The notes under the pieces are model-generated. The model was given only the letters and a program-made list of their open reading frames with translations. It was not told where the DNA came from and ran no database searches. Both the position numbers and the translations under genes were made by a program. From positions 1,426,001 to 1,490,000 of the forward strand of contig JAUPSS010000001.1 of the NCBI GenBank assembly GCA_040285825.1: a stretch of DNA of 64,000 nt, given 5' to 3'. Positions within the stretch are counted from its first letter, which is position 1, and each line of letters opens with the position of its first letter. The DNA comes from Eukaryota sp. TZLM1-RC. Lineage: Eukaryota > Metamonada: BaSk clade. Of the stretch, positions 31,041-41,492 are shown piece after piece.

Positions 31041-32020
31041 TCAATTACTCAGAGAAAGTGTTTCCTTCAGCAGGGGCTCTTTGATACACAATATTCTTGC
31101 AGTTTGTGCCATATTGAAAACAGTGTCTCTAAAAGCATCATGTAATGAAGAACGATAAGTTATCAATTTAGAGCAATTCAGAGCATGGCGCAAAGTGAGT
31201 TGAGGTGAATTCGAACAAATACATTTTTCTTTTGATAATAATTGATTAATGGGGATATTCAGAAATAATCTCATTTTTGTTACAAATGCTTCATTAGTGG
31301 CACACAATCCAAATCTTCGTGGTACCATGGTTACAAAAAGTGAAGAATCTGATGACTTGTTTTCACAAACACCCTTTTCCAACAACAATGAGTGAAGATC
31401 TTGATTTAAAACAGCCGAGCTGCATATATTTTTATAAAGATCCTTTTCATACATTCCAGTCAGTGGTATTTGTAATGTTTGAAGAGTGTATTTTAAATTA
31501 AAAATAACCTTTTCGGTAATATTGCCATTGAATGATTGGAAAAAGCGTGGACTCCATTTTTCTACCTCATTTTTTGAAATTTCTTCATTTATTGCAAAAA
31601 TACTAAAACTTTGCACCGTCATTAATAAATCTTCCCAATCTGCAAACCTTTCAGAAAACTCAAATGTTGCATTTCTACATCCACCGATAGAAGCACATGA
31701 AGTAAGAATTGAGGTTTCTGTTCAAACTTAACCGCCATACACAGAGGATTAACACAACCATGATCGGAAATTTGGGACAGTTTACATCCCAGTAATTGTG
31801 ACAATACTTTTGCACGTAATTCATCAATTTTCTGGACCAAAGGCGTAGTGATAAGATGATTTGTAGATCGAAATATATGGTTAAAGTTGGAACTAAAACA
31901 TAATCTTATAATTGTAAAAATTAATAGGATGTAAAAGTCAGCGTTGTCTCGAACATCATATTTCGATGAAATTTTTACGTCCATTTCTAGAAAAATGTTC
32001 CAATGATTTCTGAAAATCAA
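31041..32020 (-). pseudogene. Family B non-LTR retrotransposon, thumb-to-knuckle fragment
   Basis: Two abutting minus-strand frames. The first (32020-31622) has HLITTPLVQKIDELRAKVLSQ, a post-RT thumb-like segment. The second (31622-31041) reads KVIFNLKYTLQTLQIPLTGMY, SSLFVTMVPRRFGLC and KCICSNSPQLTLRHALNCSK (C-x-C...H-x3-C knuckle), then ITYRSSLHDAFRDTVF. The endonuclease core that should follow is missing; sequence diverges below 31041. It is collinear with the copy at 62950-64000. Confidence 0.7.
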
Positions 32021-32365
32021 TATTTTTTTGCAAAAGTTGACTTAACCTCTATTGAAATTCAAAATTTTCCACACTTGTTAAGAACTGTTTCTAAACTACT
32101 GAAGAAGATTATTGATTATTGAATAGCAGAATCACTGATTAACCAAATTAGCATGTTTAACAACTCTAGTGTTTTTTCTTTGAAATTTTTTTGTCTACTT
32201 TGTACAGTGTGAATTCTGTTCAAATAGTTCATCTTGTTTGATAACACAAGTTCCTCGCCGTTTTGAACTATTACTCTCAGAAATTGAATTTTTGACAGTC
32301 ATGCGAATTGCACTTAATCTACCTCCTCATCATTTATCAAACATAAATTGTAAATGTGGTGCTTC

Positions 32366-32504
32366 TGATGCCGTTAGGCAGATGAACACACGAAGAAGCG
32401 AGAGAAATCTAAGTTTATTAATAAAACTGATTCATAAATGAGTATCACGTCATCAGTCGAAATACAAAGAAACCTACTAATTCAATATGAGTTCAACAAC
32501 AACA
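32366..32504 (-). repeat. LTR of the small gag-only element (left copy, 3' LTR)
   Basis: 139 bp; differs from 33054-33192 at one position (CACGTC versus CAGGTC context near 32437). Confidence 0.85.
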
Positions 32505-33053
32505 CTACTTTTTCCCACTTTTCTGAGGACAAATACAGTACTGGCTCAATAGAGGGAAGATATGGGGTTTGTTAAATTCTCCGGTGCATCGTTGGTATGA
32601 GAACGTTGGAGACCTACGGGAAGAATTCCTCTGGCAAATCGGTTCAGAAAAGCTATGTCTGGCAACTTCAGTCCGGAAGCCCTACTCTTTACCTGGAGGA
32701 AACGTCGCAGGTAACAGGACATGCGTTCTCGGACGTCACCAATACGGACATCAAGCTTCAGTTCTGACATAGCCAGACTAAAATCTTCGTACGTGACGAA
32801 CGATACGACAGATTGTAGATGTCTGAGAAGAACATCGTCACTGGATGAGACGTCGGATTTCTGGAGAGATAGGACTCTAACAGAAAAGAATCGACCAAGA
32901 GTCTTGCTGGAACAAGCTCTTTCTTAGGAGTCACCGAAGAATAAATCTTTCACTCCTATAGGAACAGAAGAACACTTACAACTTTCATGGAAGAAAGAGA
33001 CGTCAGGTTAACAGAGGGATCAGTCATCTGAAATAAGAAGGGCCAATAATTAT

Positions 33054-33192
33054 TGATGCCGTTAGGCAGATGAACACACGAAGAAGCGAGAGAAATCTAA
33101 GTTTATTAATAAAACTGATTCATAAATGAGTATCAGGTCATCAGTCGAAATACAAAGAAACCTACTAATTCAATATGAGTTCAACAACAACA
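33054..33192 (-). repeat. LTR of the small gag-only element (right copy, 5' LTR)
   Basis: 139 bp, followed on the element strand by ATAATTATTGGCCC, which is shared with the LTR fragment at 28216. Confidence 0.85.
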
Positions 33193-33800
33193 CTTCTGGT
33201 TCATTTGATCATCCAATTTCCTGCTGTAAATTTACTCAAACAAGATCAATTATCCACGATGCATTTCGTGATTGTATTTATGATTTGTTACAATTTGCTC
33301 ATCATTCAGTTCCTTTGGAACCTTTATTTGATGAATTAAATTTCGGTTTGAGTCAAAAACGAGAAGATATTCACGTGCATGGTATGATGGACCTGAACTA
33401 ATTGTCGATTGTAATACCGTATCTCCATGAAGGAAGAGCTCCAATTCTGACATTCAACATTTACCCAAAATTTCAAAGTTTTCCAAAGAAATCAAAATAC
33501 GAAGTTCTTCTTCAACGTCTCAAGGAAGCAAGAGGCAGAAACATCAAATTTGTTTCAATTGCTATTGTAATATTTGGTACCCTTGGAACCGAAGGTCTCG
33601 AGTTTTTGGATGATTTAAAAAAGTTTCTCAAACAAACTGGTCGGACATTTTTTGATTTGGAAGAACAGAATTTTATTTTCGTTATGGAAAGCCCTTCTTC
33701 GTTATATTAACTCCATTTTGAACAACATTAGGGAGTTTTATAACAAGCGAGTTGCTATGCCAGTGAATAGCGAAAATCTTCCGTCATTCAATTGATAGAA

Positions 33801-34384
33801 TTTGAGTAGGTCAAAGTATAAGTTAAGGTTTTTGGTTGAGTTTTAAAATGTGTCTGGTCAGGAATAAAGTTCATATAACTCGTACCACACGTCATCATCA
33901 TAAGTTGGTTTTTCACCATCAAAATTGATGATTTGTGACTATAAATTTGAGCTGAGCACTCAGTTCCGCAATAGACAATTTTCCGTTTTCATTCACACCA
34001 AGGCCAAACCTCATCATTGCTGCTTGAACGTATGAATTGGAACATGCTTTTCAACGGAATGTGAAGATAAGGTACTACTATTTTCTTGCCTCTATTCAAC
34101 ACGTGCATAAGCTTTGACAAGAGGTGAACCTGAAAAAGTAATGTTCATTTGATGTCAATAACAAGTTGTATAGAGAGATGTAAATAAGGAAAACGATTGG
34201 TTATTTGGTTTTAATGGCATTTATAAATTGTGTTAAAGTGTGATTGAGTGATTGATGTTGATAAATGAATTATTTCCTGCAACATTTGTCTTATGAACAG
34301 TTTGTTCCTAGACTAATAACTTTCTGCACTGAAATTTGTGAAAAACCAAAACAAGTTTAATTTATTATTTTTGATTGTAATTTG
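33801..34384. other. Intergenic, decayed
   Basis: Trailer of the family C copy followed by AT-rich sequence with stops in every frame; no gene recognised. Confidence 0.35.
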
Positions 34385-34560
34385 GAAGAGATTAATAGAT
34401 TACCACGGTTTCTCAATCAAATTAGAGAAGCTTTGGCTAGACATCAAACAGATCAACAGTTTATAGAGGAAATCTTGGTTAATTGAATATCGTCCCATTA
34501 GTTATGATTTTATTGTGTTAAGTTCGCAAATTCAATAAAATGGAATAAAATTAACTTTAA
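34385..34560 (+). pseudogene. Family B non-LTR retrotransposon 3' tail
   Basis: The + strand reads NRLPRFLNQIREALARHQTD then QQFIEEILVN-stop, followed by a trailer with CGTCCCATTAGTTATGATTT. The same C-terminus and trailer occur in four other places in the window. Confidence 0.65.
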
Positions 34561-35805
34561 CTCATTTACTAAAATGTTCACAATCCAATTTTTCGTTTTT
34601 ATTCTTATTACACTGTCAGTTATCAGTATTGAAGTCTATTTAGAATCGGACCTTGAAATTTCAACTGTTCAACTGTATTTCTCAAAACCTTGGCATAACA
34701 GTATTATGATATTGGTGTTCAATGTCCATAAATGAAAACGACATTTCAGAATTCATCTCTGCTAGCAATGTATCAAAGAATTCGCTTGGGATTGCACAAG
34801 GCATTCTGACGTTTAACTTCGGCAGCATCGCGAACCAAGTATCAATGAAACATACTCTCCCTATTATACCAGGTTCGAACAATTTTTGAATTGGGGTAGA
34901 CATGTTACAACAACTTGGGCTATTGACTTCTGACCGTTTAGTTATTCTACTAGACGAAGAGCGCCGCACCCTGCTAAATGCTGAAGCCATTTTTGATAAC
35001 AGAATTAAAACTCTCCAAATTGGCCATGTAGAATCAACTTCTTGCAGTGAAGAAGATTTCACTTAGCAATTAGGTAGATCTGGATGTGAGTTTAATTTAG
35101 ATGATAGTGAGTATAATAAGAGTTTGTCTGATTTATTAGCTCAAAACAAAAACGTATTCAGCGAAAAGCCCAATAAAAATGGAATCGCTTGTCCACCCAT
35201 GACGATCCCCTTCTGCAATACTAATACAATTGTACATAAACCAGCTCGGGACCTCAACCCAAAGAAATTACAAAAAGCCAATCAGATTTTTGATGAATTG
35301 ATTGAAATGGGCTATGCAATTGAATCGAACCAAAATTTTAGTTCTCCAATAGTATTAGTGATTTACCCTGATGATCGAAAACCTTGGTTGACGGGCGACT
35401 TTAACGGTAGAGATGAGTTAACACTCATACAATTCCGGTCGAGTGTAATTTACGATACTTGTATCTTTAAAAGAACTCAATGCCTTAGAAGTAGCAGATG
35501 CTTTGAAATGGAATGTATGCGCTGTATTTGGCATACCTATGTCTATACATAGTGATAATGGTCCTCAGTTCGCCAATGAAATATTCCAACTGCTTTGCCA
35601 AAGAATAACAATTGAAGTATTTTATTCAATTCCTTACCACTCTGAAGGTAATGGATTGGTTGAAAGAAAACATCGAGATTTGATACAATATATAAAAAAT
35701 TTATTCAAAGCCTACAACGACTATGATGTATGGTCCACATGTGTACCAATAACTCAATTATTAATTAATTCAACCAAAAGGGGAACAACAAGTCACACTC
35801 CGTAC

Positions 35806-37877
35806 CAGCAATGTGTATTATCGATATCTTTTATTTATCTTATCGTGGGACACTTCCGATAAATATATTGTTAACAAAATATCGTATCTTATTTATCGAC
35901 ATATCGAGCCTCAAGACGATGAATATATCGTCAATAATCAAGTGGATAAGTCACAATTTTGTGCTTAAAAACAGTAGTGTTTATTCCTTTAGCTTAAAAT
36001 TCCATATTATCATCACCTAAACCTTCATCGTCTTCGCTATCAACTCCAACATCCTCCAATTCTTTCCCCGACATTAAACGGCGAACTGTTTCATAATCCC
36101 AGAACTGATTGTTATACAATAGGAAAAGTTGCTTTTCAAGACATGCAGGGGTCATGTTTGGTCGTGTCGTACCAGATGTCCTTTTAGCAGCACTAAAAAG
36201 CCTTTCGACTTCACAACTTGTTGCAGAAATCCAGTCAAGATCGATATACTTGGATTCTTTGTTCTTTTTCGCTTGCTGGCGCATTTCCATTCTTTTATCA
36301 AAGTCTAGGTCACCGTTGTCGATATCAGCGATCTGGTCCTTTTCAAAACACTCTATTGCCTTTCTTTCTCTTTCATTGAGTGACTGTTCGTCTTTGTTTT
36401 GTACCTTCACTATGGCTGCCTCAAAGTCTGGGTGTGCTGCATTGTTTGTCGGGTATTTAGTCCAGACAGTCAAGTGAGGGAAATCGTTGTGAAATACCTC
36501 AAAAGCATCATTAGCAAGAGCAAGAGTCAGTTTTGTGCCTTGAAGATAGTTAGTGATCCTTTTGTTTTTAGTCAAATGATCATAAAGTTGACGCAGGGCC
36601 CGTTCTTGTGATGCGTTTGGGAGAAGGTCATCAAAAGAACTGCCAAAAAGCTGAAAAATTCCTGCTTCTTTATACTGGAAGAATCTTTTCAACGTATCAG
36701 CTGCAGACAACCATCTAGTTACATTTCTTTTGGTTGGTCTTCGGGTTGTTTTAGTCCTTAAAACCATTGACCTTTTTACCCGTCGCAACATTGTAAATAT
36801 TTTGTCAATAGCTTTCAGTTCATTAACGAGGCTAGATTGAAGCGTCTTCAGCTCCAAGGCCAATCTGTGAGAGGCACATCCAATGGTAGGAACCCCTAAA
36901 AGTTCACCCAGTTTTGCATTTGTAGGACAGTTATCGCTTACAACAAAGAACAAATTTTGTCGGGTCTTGTTGTAAGCGGCAAGAATGCCGTCAATAATAT
37001 CACAATACTCTTCAGCACCCAGAAGGGTCGTGGCATCGTCAAAAGGTTGTTGGTCAGTCACTTCAAGTTCAGTTTCAAAGGGAGTAAGTGCAAGAAGGAT
37101 AGGTTTTTCGAGACCTAGACCAACAGCAAAGATTCCTACATATTCATAACTCTGAGAACGTTCAAACCAACCATCTACGATGATACCAATTTTCGGCGGT
37201 AAAGTCCGGGACACTTCTTCTACTACCTTAGTGTACAGTAGCTTGAAGTACTTCATAAGAGTTGAACGGCACACTGGTTTAAAGTTGAGATAAGTCGACA
37301 AGATTTTGTCTTCAACAAAGGTAAAAGGTCTTTGTCCAGAGATGAGTAAGTCTAAAGTTGCGAAGACCCTATTAATGTAAGGGACTGGAGGAGAGTGTTC
37401 AACAAAAGCATCAATGGGGCCAGTCTTTTCTTCAATCGTCAAAAGACATCCGTCTAGGGGAAAGTGGCGTGTTTTGATGTGAGAGCAGAGGTTTGTCCAT
37501 CCAGCAGTTTTGGACACCCAGATATAAGTGGCTTCTGGACACTTCTCACACTTCCAAGCAACATGAGTTCGCAAGTAACTCTCTTTTGGTGGTACGGGGA
37601 CAGGGTCAGCCTTCTGAAAATAGTGTCGTGCCACCTTTTGATGGCCGATGGACTTCATTAAAGCCTTTTTTAGACAAGTCATTTGGATTAAACAATTGTG
37701 GGTGATGCAAAACAATTTCAAGTTAATGAGGAAATTATTTATTGTTATTTATCGCAATATATCGGATATCGTTGTACGCCGTCGATAAATATATCGTTCA
37801 CTTTGAGGGCATCGATAAGATAAAGATAAATAAATATATCTTTATCGCACGATAAGATTTATGGATACACATTGCTG
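35806..37877 (-). mobile_element. hAT-superfamily DNA transposon, structurally complete
   Basis: 2072 bp with perfect 13-bp terminal inverted repeats, CAGCAATGTGTAT at 35806-35818 and its complement at 37865-37877. It is flanked by an 8-bp target duplication CTCCGTAC (35798-35805 and 37878-37885), the size expected for hAT. Both subterminal regions are dense in TATCG/ATCGATA words, probable transposase binding sites. Deleting the element and one duplication copy rejoins an integrase reading frame of the host retroelement. Confidence 0.95.
35994..37682 (-). CDS. hAT transposase
   Basis: 562 residues from the ATG at 37682; the frame is open further upstream but has no earlier ATG. A BED-type finger lies near the N-terminus (WKCEKCPEATYIW ... 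LCSHIKTRHF; C-x2-C and H-x4-H). RNase H-fold acidic residues are visible in IGIIVDGWFERS and FFVVSDNCPTNAKLG, followed by GCASHRLALEL. The C-terminal dimerisation block is SATSCEVERLFSAAKRTSG, followed by RPNMTPACLEKQLFLLYN, with the catalytic Glu. No stop or frameshift interrupts it, so the enzyme may be active. Cut-and-paste transposition is the expected role. Confidence 0.9.
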   Translation of the reverse strand: MTCLKKALMKSIGHQKVARHYFQKADPVPVPPKESYLRTHVAWKCEKCPEATYIWVSKTAGWTNLCSHIKTRHFPLDGCLLTIEEKTGPIDAFVEHSPPVPYINRVFATLDLLISGQRPFTFVEDKILSTYLNFKPVCRSTLMKYFKLLYTKVVEEVSRTLPPKIGIIVDGWFERSQSYEYVGIFAVGLGLEKPILLALTPFETELEVTDQQPFDDATTLLGAEEYCDIIDGILAAYNKTRQNLFFVVSDNCPTNAKLGELLGVPTIGCASHRLALELKTLQSSLVNELKAIDKIFTMLRRVKRSMVLRTKTTRRPTKRNVTRWLSAADTLKRFFQYKEAGIFQLFGSSFDDLLPNASQERALRQLYDHLTKNKRITNYLQGTKLTLALANDAFEVFHNDFPHLTVWTKYPTNNAAHPDFEAAIVKVQNKDEQSLNERERKAIECFEKDQIADIDNGDLDFDKRMEMRQQAKKNKESKYIDLDWISATSCEVERLFSAAKRTSGTTRPNMTPACLEKQLFLLYNNQFWDYETVRRLMSGKELEDVGVDSEDDEGLGDDNMEF

Positions 37878-38456
37878 CTCCGTACGAACTGATGTTTGGG
37901 TTATACATCAACCCAAGATCAGATCCTGTTAACATCCGAAGAGGCAATTGTAATTTTGATTCCAATGTGCCACTTTTGCGAGACCTCAAATTTAAAAATG
38001 TTCGTCTCCAAAAGAAATGGAAAGAAGCAGAACATCCCCAATTATTAAACACACCAAAGTACCTGACGACTGTTGAACAAACAAAAGTATCCGAAAAAGA
38101 CTGTAAACTTTATAACGCTGACGATCCTAACATTGTTAATCTACTTCGGGCAATCGCAGCTACTTCTTCAGGCAAACATGTCATCAAAAAAATCCTTGAC
38201 GAGTATAATACTGCTCAAAGACCCTTCTGTACTGTAAAATGGTTTGGTGGAGATACTACCGAGGAACCACTCCATTCTATTAGATACTCAGAAGTGTATT
38301 AATGATTTAATAAGAAACCAAATACAAGAAAACGTAAATCTATTAAATTATACAACGCAGCTCGGTCTCTTTCCGTGTCCCAGCAAAAGCGTTATCCACA
38401 AAGGAAGCAGAAGAACAACTGTAAATAATTTTAATACAGAAAACGGGAGAAGCTAG

Positions 38457-38584
38457 TGTAGGTATCGCACTAATGAGTACTTAAGTGTATAACTAGAATA
38501 ACATTAAATAAAATTATCTGTATCTTAACCCGCATTACACCAACAGATTCTAACATTCAGCTAGCATAATGCCTAACGGCAACA
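38457..38584 (+). repeat. Candidate 3' LTR of the decayed gypsy element
   Basis: Begins TGTAGGTATC right after a purine-rich AGAAAACGGGAGAAGCTAG and ends TGCCTAACGGCAACA, which resembles the LTR end CTGCCTAACGGCATCA of the small element at 32366-33192. No matching 5' LTR was found, so the boundaries are inferred. Confidence 0.45.
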
Positions 38585-39146
38585 ACATTGATGCTATTTT
38601 AGAAAGTCGTTTCAATGATGTAATTATTGCTCAAGTATTCAATGAAAATGTATTTTAGATTGACACAATGGTTACAGCAAAGATTAATTGTGTAGCAAGC
38701 ATTCATTGTGACAATTATTGTCAAAACTCGCATTATGTCAGAGACGTTTCACAAATTCAACTGTATGAATTTTTCAACATTATTCAAATGTGACAAAATT
38801 AATGTTAATTTCATAATAATTATATCATTATCTGCACATGTTGCAACTGTGTTGTTCATCAAAAGCACCCTAAGAAGTGTGAAAAGCAAAAAAGAAAATT
38901 GAATGAAGGATATTTACATTAAAACATAATGTCAAAGATATTTATTTACAAATAAACCACATAATATCTTTTAAAAACTAAATAAATTCTGTTAAAAGAT
39001 CTTTTAAAAATTAAATAACACTAACCATTCGATTCTCAAAATCTACATCTTGTACATCTTTTACGTCTAAATAGTCACCAATAATGTGATCAGAAGAACC
39101 ATAAGCACCACATTTACCTATTATTAATTTATTTAATATTAACTAT
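38585..39146. other. Intergenic
   Basis: AT-rich, no gene recognised. It includes the 3' flank of the RCC1-LRR gene that ends at 39147. Confidence 0.35.
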
Positions 39147-41492
39147 TTATAACAAAGAACCTTTTACAAAGTCACCAAAAAAATCAAGCAAATACTTAGT
39201 AATTGGATACTGAATCCACCATGGAAAACAAGATAATTCTACTAAATATTCATTCTTGATTAGTTTAACAGATTTAATTAAACCTTGATGAATAACTTTT
39301 GTTGGAGATAGGGGAGAATTTGACAGAGTTTGTTGATCAGGTTCAACCATTTGAATGGCTTTTAAAGAAGGAAAGTTTTCTTCAATGACATTGGTTGGAA
39401 CACTGTAATGAATTATCAATTCCTTCAGATTTGGTAATTGAATCTCAACATTTACACGACTGATGAACCAAGCTTCTAATCTAACAATGGACGGAGGTAA
39501 ACCTATTTCTCCAGATAGTAACCTTTTTGAAACACGATCACAAGATACCACCAACTCTTTCAAGGAAGTAAGATAGCCTAAATCATAAACATTATGTACA
39601 TATTGAAGAACTAACTTCACTAGTGAAGTGGGTAATTGTTCTACAATGAAAGGGTAATCAAGGTCAAGAGATTTGAGATTTGACAAATGCGTCAAATCTA
39701 TAGACTGTCTGAAAGGACCTGATCTACGAGCAACCCTAACAACCTCGACATTTGGGAAAAATGATAACAATTGTGGATCATAATCAACTTCATCATAGAA
39801 AACATCAAGTATTTTAATTCTAGTATTAATTACTTTGGAACCATGATAACCAGTAGATAATCGCAATTGTAAATTACATATGTTTTGACTTAAATTTAAA
39901 TCCTGAGGATTATTTAAAAACATAATATTAAAAATTCGATGAGCATTAAACAGTTCTTTGGCAAATTTGACTACCCTCTTACTAATTGAACATTTAGTGA
40001 AAAATCTAGCTTTAACATACGACGGATCAAGAAACACAGTGGCTGAATATTGTAAATATTCAAAGTAAATTAATTTGATGAGACCACTAAACATTCTATC
40101 CACAGGTTGTTTTGGATATTGAAAACTGCCAAGTAATTCAGATCCAAATACTTTGACAGGTTGTGGTCGATCAATCAAATCACCTGTACCTAATTGACCT
40201 TTATCGTTTCTTCCCCAAGCCCAAACAGTGTTTTTGTTGTAGGCAAAAAGAAAGTTTTCACCTACAGAAATACCTTCTATATTAGTGAAAGCTTCAAGAC
40301 AAATTGGTTCATCACAATCTTCATAAAAATCGCTTATTCTGCTTAAACTACCCCACACAAAAACATTACCATCAACATTAATAGTAGCGTAAATACCTCT
40401 ATAACAATTAATAGAAACAATGTTAGTTAACCCTTTAACTTTGATGGGTTTGGTATTAAAAGAATCTTTGTTAGAAACATTGTTAAACTGCCATACATCA
40501 CCATTAGTATTAATTACTAAAAGGTAACCAATTTTTCTTATATCTCGAACTAATGAAACAGAACCCTTAAACGGTGTTCTTGGAGTTAGAAACTGAGTAA
40601 CTGGTATCTTGGTGAAACGCCTCCCACTGTAATAGAAAAAATTGCCAATAGAATCAATTGCGATAAATGAATTACCATCAACGTAAAGAAAAACAATATC
40701 ATTTAAATCTTCAATTAATTCAAACGATTTACCATAACCCCATTTGACAACTTGACCTTCCTGGGTCAGAGCTAATGAAAAACAAGCTCCATTATAAGTT
40801 TCCTTAATATTAAAAGGAATGCTTATTAAAGTAATTGGAAGAAAAATACTGCTGGACATATTAATTTGATTAAACCTATTCCAACCCCAACCATATAACT
40901 TACCTTCAGAAGAAATGGCAAGGGAGTGATTGAAACCAGCGGAAATAGAAATAACGTTAGTTAATGGTATTTTGATTGGTGATTTGATTGCTTCCAATCC
41001 ATGATAAAGAACTTCGCCACAATAATTATCCCCCCAAACATAAACCTCACCAGAATAAGTAAGGAAGAGGGTATGCTCATGACCGCTTGAAATACACTTG
41101 ACTCCAACCACTAAATCCGATCGATCGGGCAGTATATCGGCCGAACTATCAAGGTCATGACGTACTCTGTGCAATTGCCGCAATGAAAGAGGGATAGTAA
41201 AGGGAGACTGGGACATGGGATGACACGCAAGAGAGAAGGAAGATCGAGATGAATCTTCCTCAGCAGAAGAAATGTGGTCAGCAGGTTGTGAGGAATGGTT
41301 GATACCATAACAAACATCAACCTCAGTTAAAACTGGGGATTGGGATTGGTGATGGGAAGCTAAACGAGATGAATCTTGGCCGCTAATTTCTATGTCAGGA
41401 GAATACAATGATTGTGGGTTGGACATTGATATGGTGTTGATTGAGTAATTACTGACTTGGATATTTGGTGAAAAATTAAGTTGACAGTCCAT
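39147..41492 (-). CDS. RCC1-repeat plus LRR-like protein, copy 1
   Basis: 781 residues from ATG at 41492. The first ~120 residues are Ser-rich and probably disordered. RCC1-type repeats follow (about 125-450) with motifs such as GHEHTLFLTYSGEVYVWG, ISAGFNHSLAISSEGKLYGWG and NTVWAWGRNDKGQLGTGD. From about 455 an alpha-helical segment leads into LRR-like strands (LTHLSNLKSLDLDYPF, LTSLKELVVSCD, LPNLKELIIHY). There is no signal peptide or membrane helix, so it is likely cytosolic or nuclear; a scaffold or regulator is plausible, but no catalytic motif is visible. It is one arm of an inverted duplication with 43048-45408. Confidence 0.85.
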   Translation of the reverse strand: MDCQLNFSPNIQVSNYSINTISMSNPQSLYSPDIEISGQDSSRLASHHQSQSPVLTEVDVCYGINHSSQPADHISSAEEDSSRSSFSLACHPMSQSPFTIPLSLRQLHRVRHDLDSSADILPDRSDLVVGVKCISSGHEHTLFLTYSGEVYVWGDNYCGEVLYHGLEAIKSPIKIPLTNVISISAGFNHSLAISSEGKLYGWGWNRFNQINMSSSIFLPITLISIPFNIKETYNGACFSLALTQEGQVVKWGYGKSFELIEDLNDIVFLYVDGNSFIAIDSIGNFFYYSGRRFTKIPVTQFLTPRTPFKGSVSLVRDIRKIGYLLVINTNGDVWQFNNVSNKDSFNTKPIKVKGLTNIVSINCYRGIYATINVDGNVFVWGSLSRISDFYEDCDEPICLEAFTNIEGISVGENFLFAYNKNTVWAWGRNDKGQLGTGDLIDRPQPVKVFGSELLGSFQYPKQPVDRMFSGLIKLIYFEYLQYSATVFLDPSYVKARFFTKCSISKRVVKFAKELFNAHRIFNIMFLNNPQDLNLSQNICNLQLRLSTGYHGSKVINTRIKILDVFYDEVDYDPQLLSFFPNVEVVRVARRSGPFRQSIDLTHLSNLKSLDLDYPFIVEQLPTSLVKLVLQYVHNVYDLGYLTSLKELVVSCDRVSKRLLSGEIGLPPSIVRLEAWFISRVNVEIQLPNLKELIIHYSVPTNVIEENFPSLKAIQMVEPDQQTLSNSPLSPTKVIHQGLIKSVKLIKNEYLVELSCFPWWIQYPITKYLLDFFGDFVKGSLL

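Larger units (their letters stand above)
32366..33192 (-). mobile_element. Small LTR element (827 bp) carrying only a gag-like region
   Basis: Two 139-bp direct repeats (32366-32504 and 33054-33192) differ at one base by eye. They start TG and end CA and are flanked by CTTC (32362-32365 and 33193-33196). On the minus strand a purine tract AGAAAAGTGGGAAAAAGTAG directly precedes the 3' LTR, and ATAATTATTGGCCC follows the 5' LTR, fixing the orientation. The 549-bp interior encodes a broken gag-like sequence (ATG at 33027; later VRERMSCYLRRF and LNRFARGILPVGL, similar to Ty3 capsid). No protease, RT or integrase is present, as in the TR-GAG or TRIM type of non-autonomous element. Confidence 0.8.
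32238..33800 (+). pseudogene. Family C non-LTR retrotransposon C-terminus, interrupted by an LTR element
   Basis: The left part (32238-32365) reads ITQVPRRFELLLSEIEF and ends in INCKCGAS. After the insert the frame resumes GSFDHPISCCKF, completing the C-x-C...H-x3-C knuckle, then IIHDAFRDCIYDLLQFA. A KREDIHV segment with (in the next frame) ELIVDCNTV gives the nuclease core. Later LRYINSILNNIREFYNKR runs to a stop near 33797. Frameshifts make it dead. A more decayed copy lies at 46440-46690. Confidence 0.7.
34800..38302 (+). pseudogene. Decayed Ty3/gypsy pol (second lineage), internally deleted and split by a hAT transposon
   Basis: Pieces in order: a protease end (IPGSNNF..IGVDMLQQLGLLTSD) near 34850-34930; then an RT start (35070-35440: ACPPMTIPFCN, ARDLNPKKLQKANQIFDELI, VIYPDDRKPWLTGDFNGRD). 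The frame then jumps to integrase (LKELNALEVADALKWNVCAVF, IHSDNGPQFANEI, GLVERKHRDLI), so most of RT and all of RNase H are deleted near 35440-35470. Integrase is cut at HTPY by the hAT element and resumes at 37886 with ELMFGLYINPRSDP, ending near 38302 with a chromodomain-like FCTVKWFGG. It is related to, but clearly diverged from, the element at 20347-27712. Confidence 0.8.

Noticed and set aside
39021-39135. Minus frame GKCGAYGSSDHIIGDYLDV downstream of the RCC1-LRR stop
   Set aside because: No splice signals or homology in copy 2; probably non-coding.
39600-39640. Repeated ACTAGT-centred palindrome (TTCACTAGTGAA) here and at many other places
   Set aside because: Most occurrences lie in homologous RCC1 or LRR codons, so shared ancestry explains them; no regulatory role is supported.
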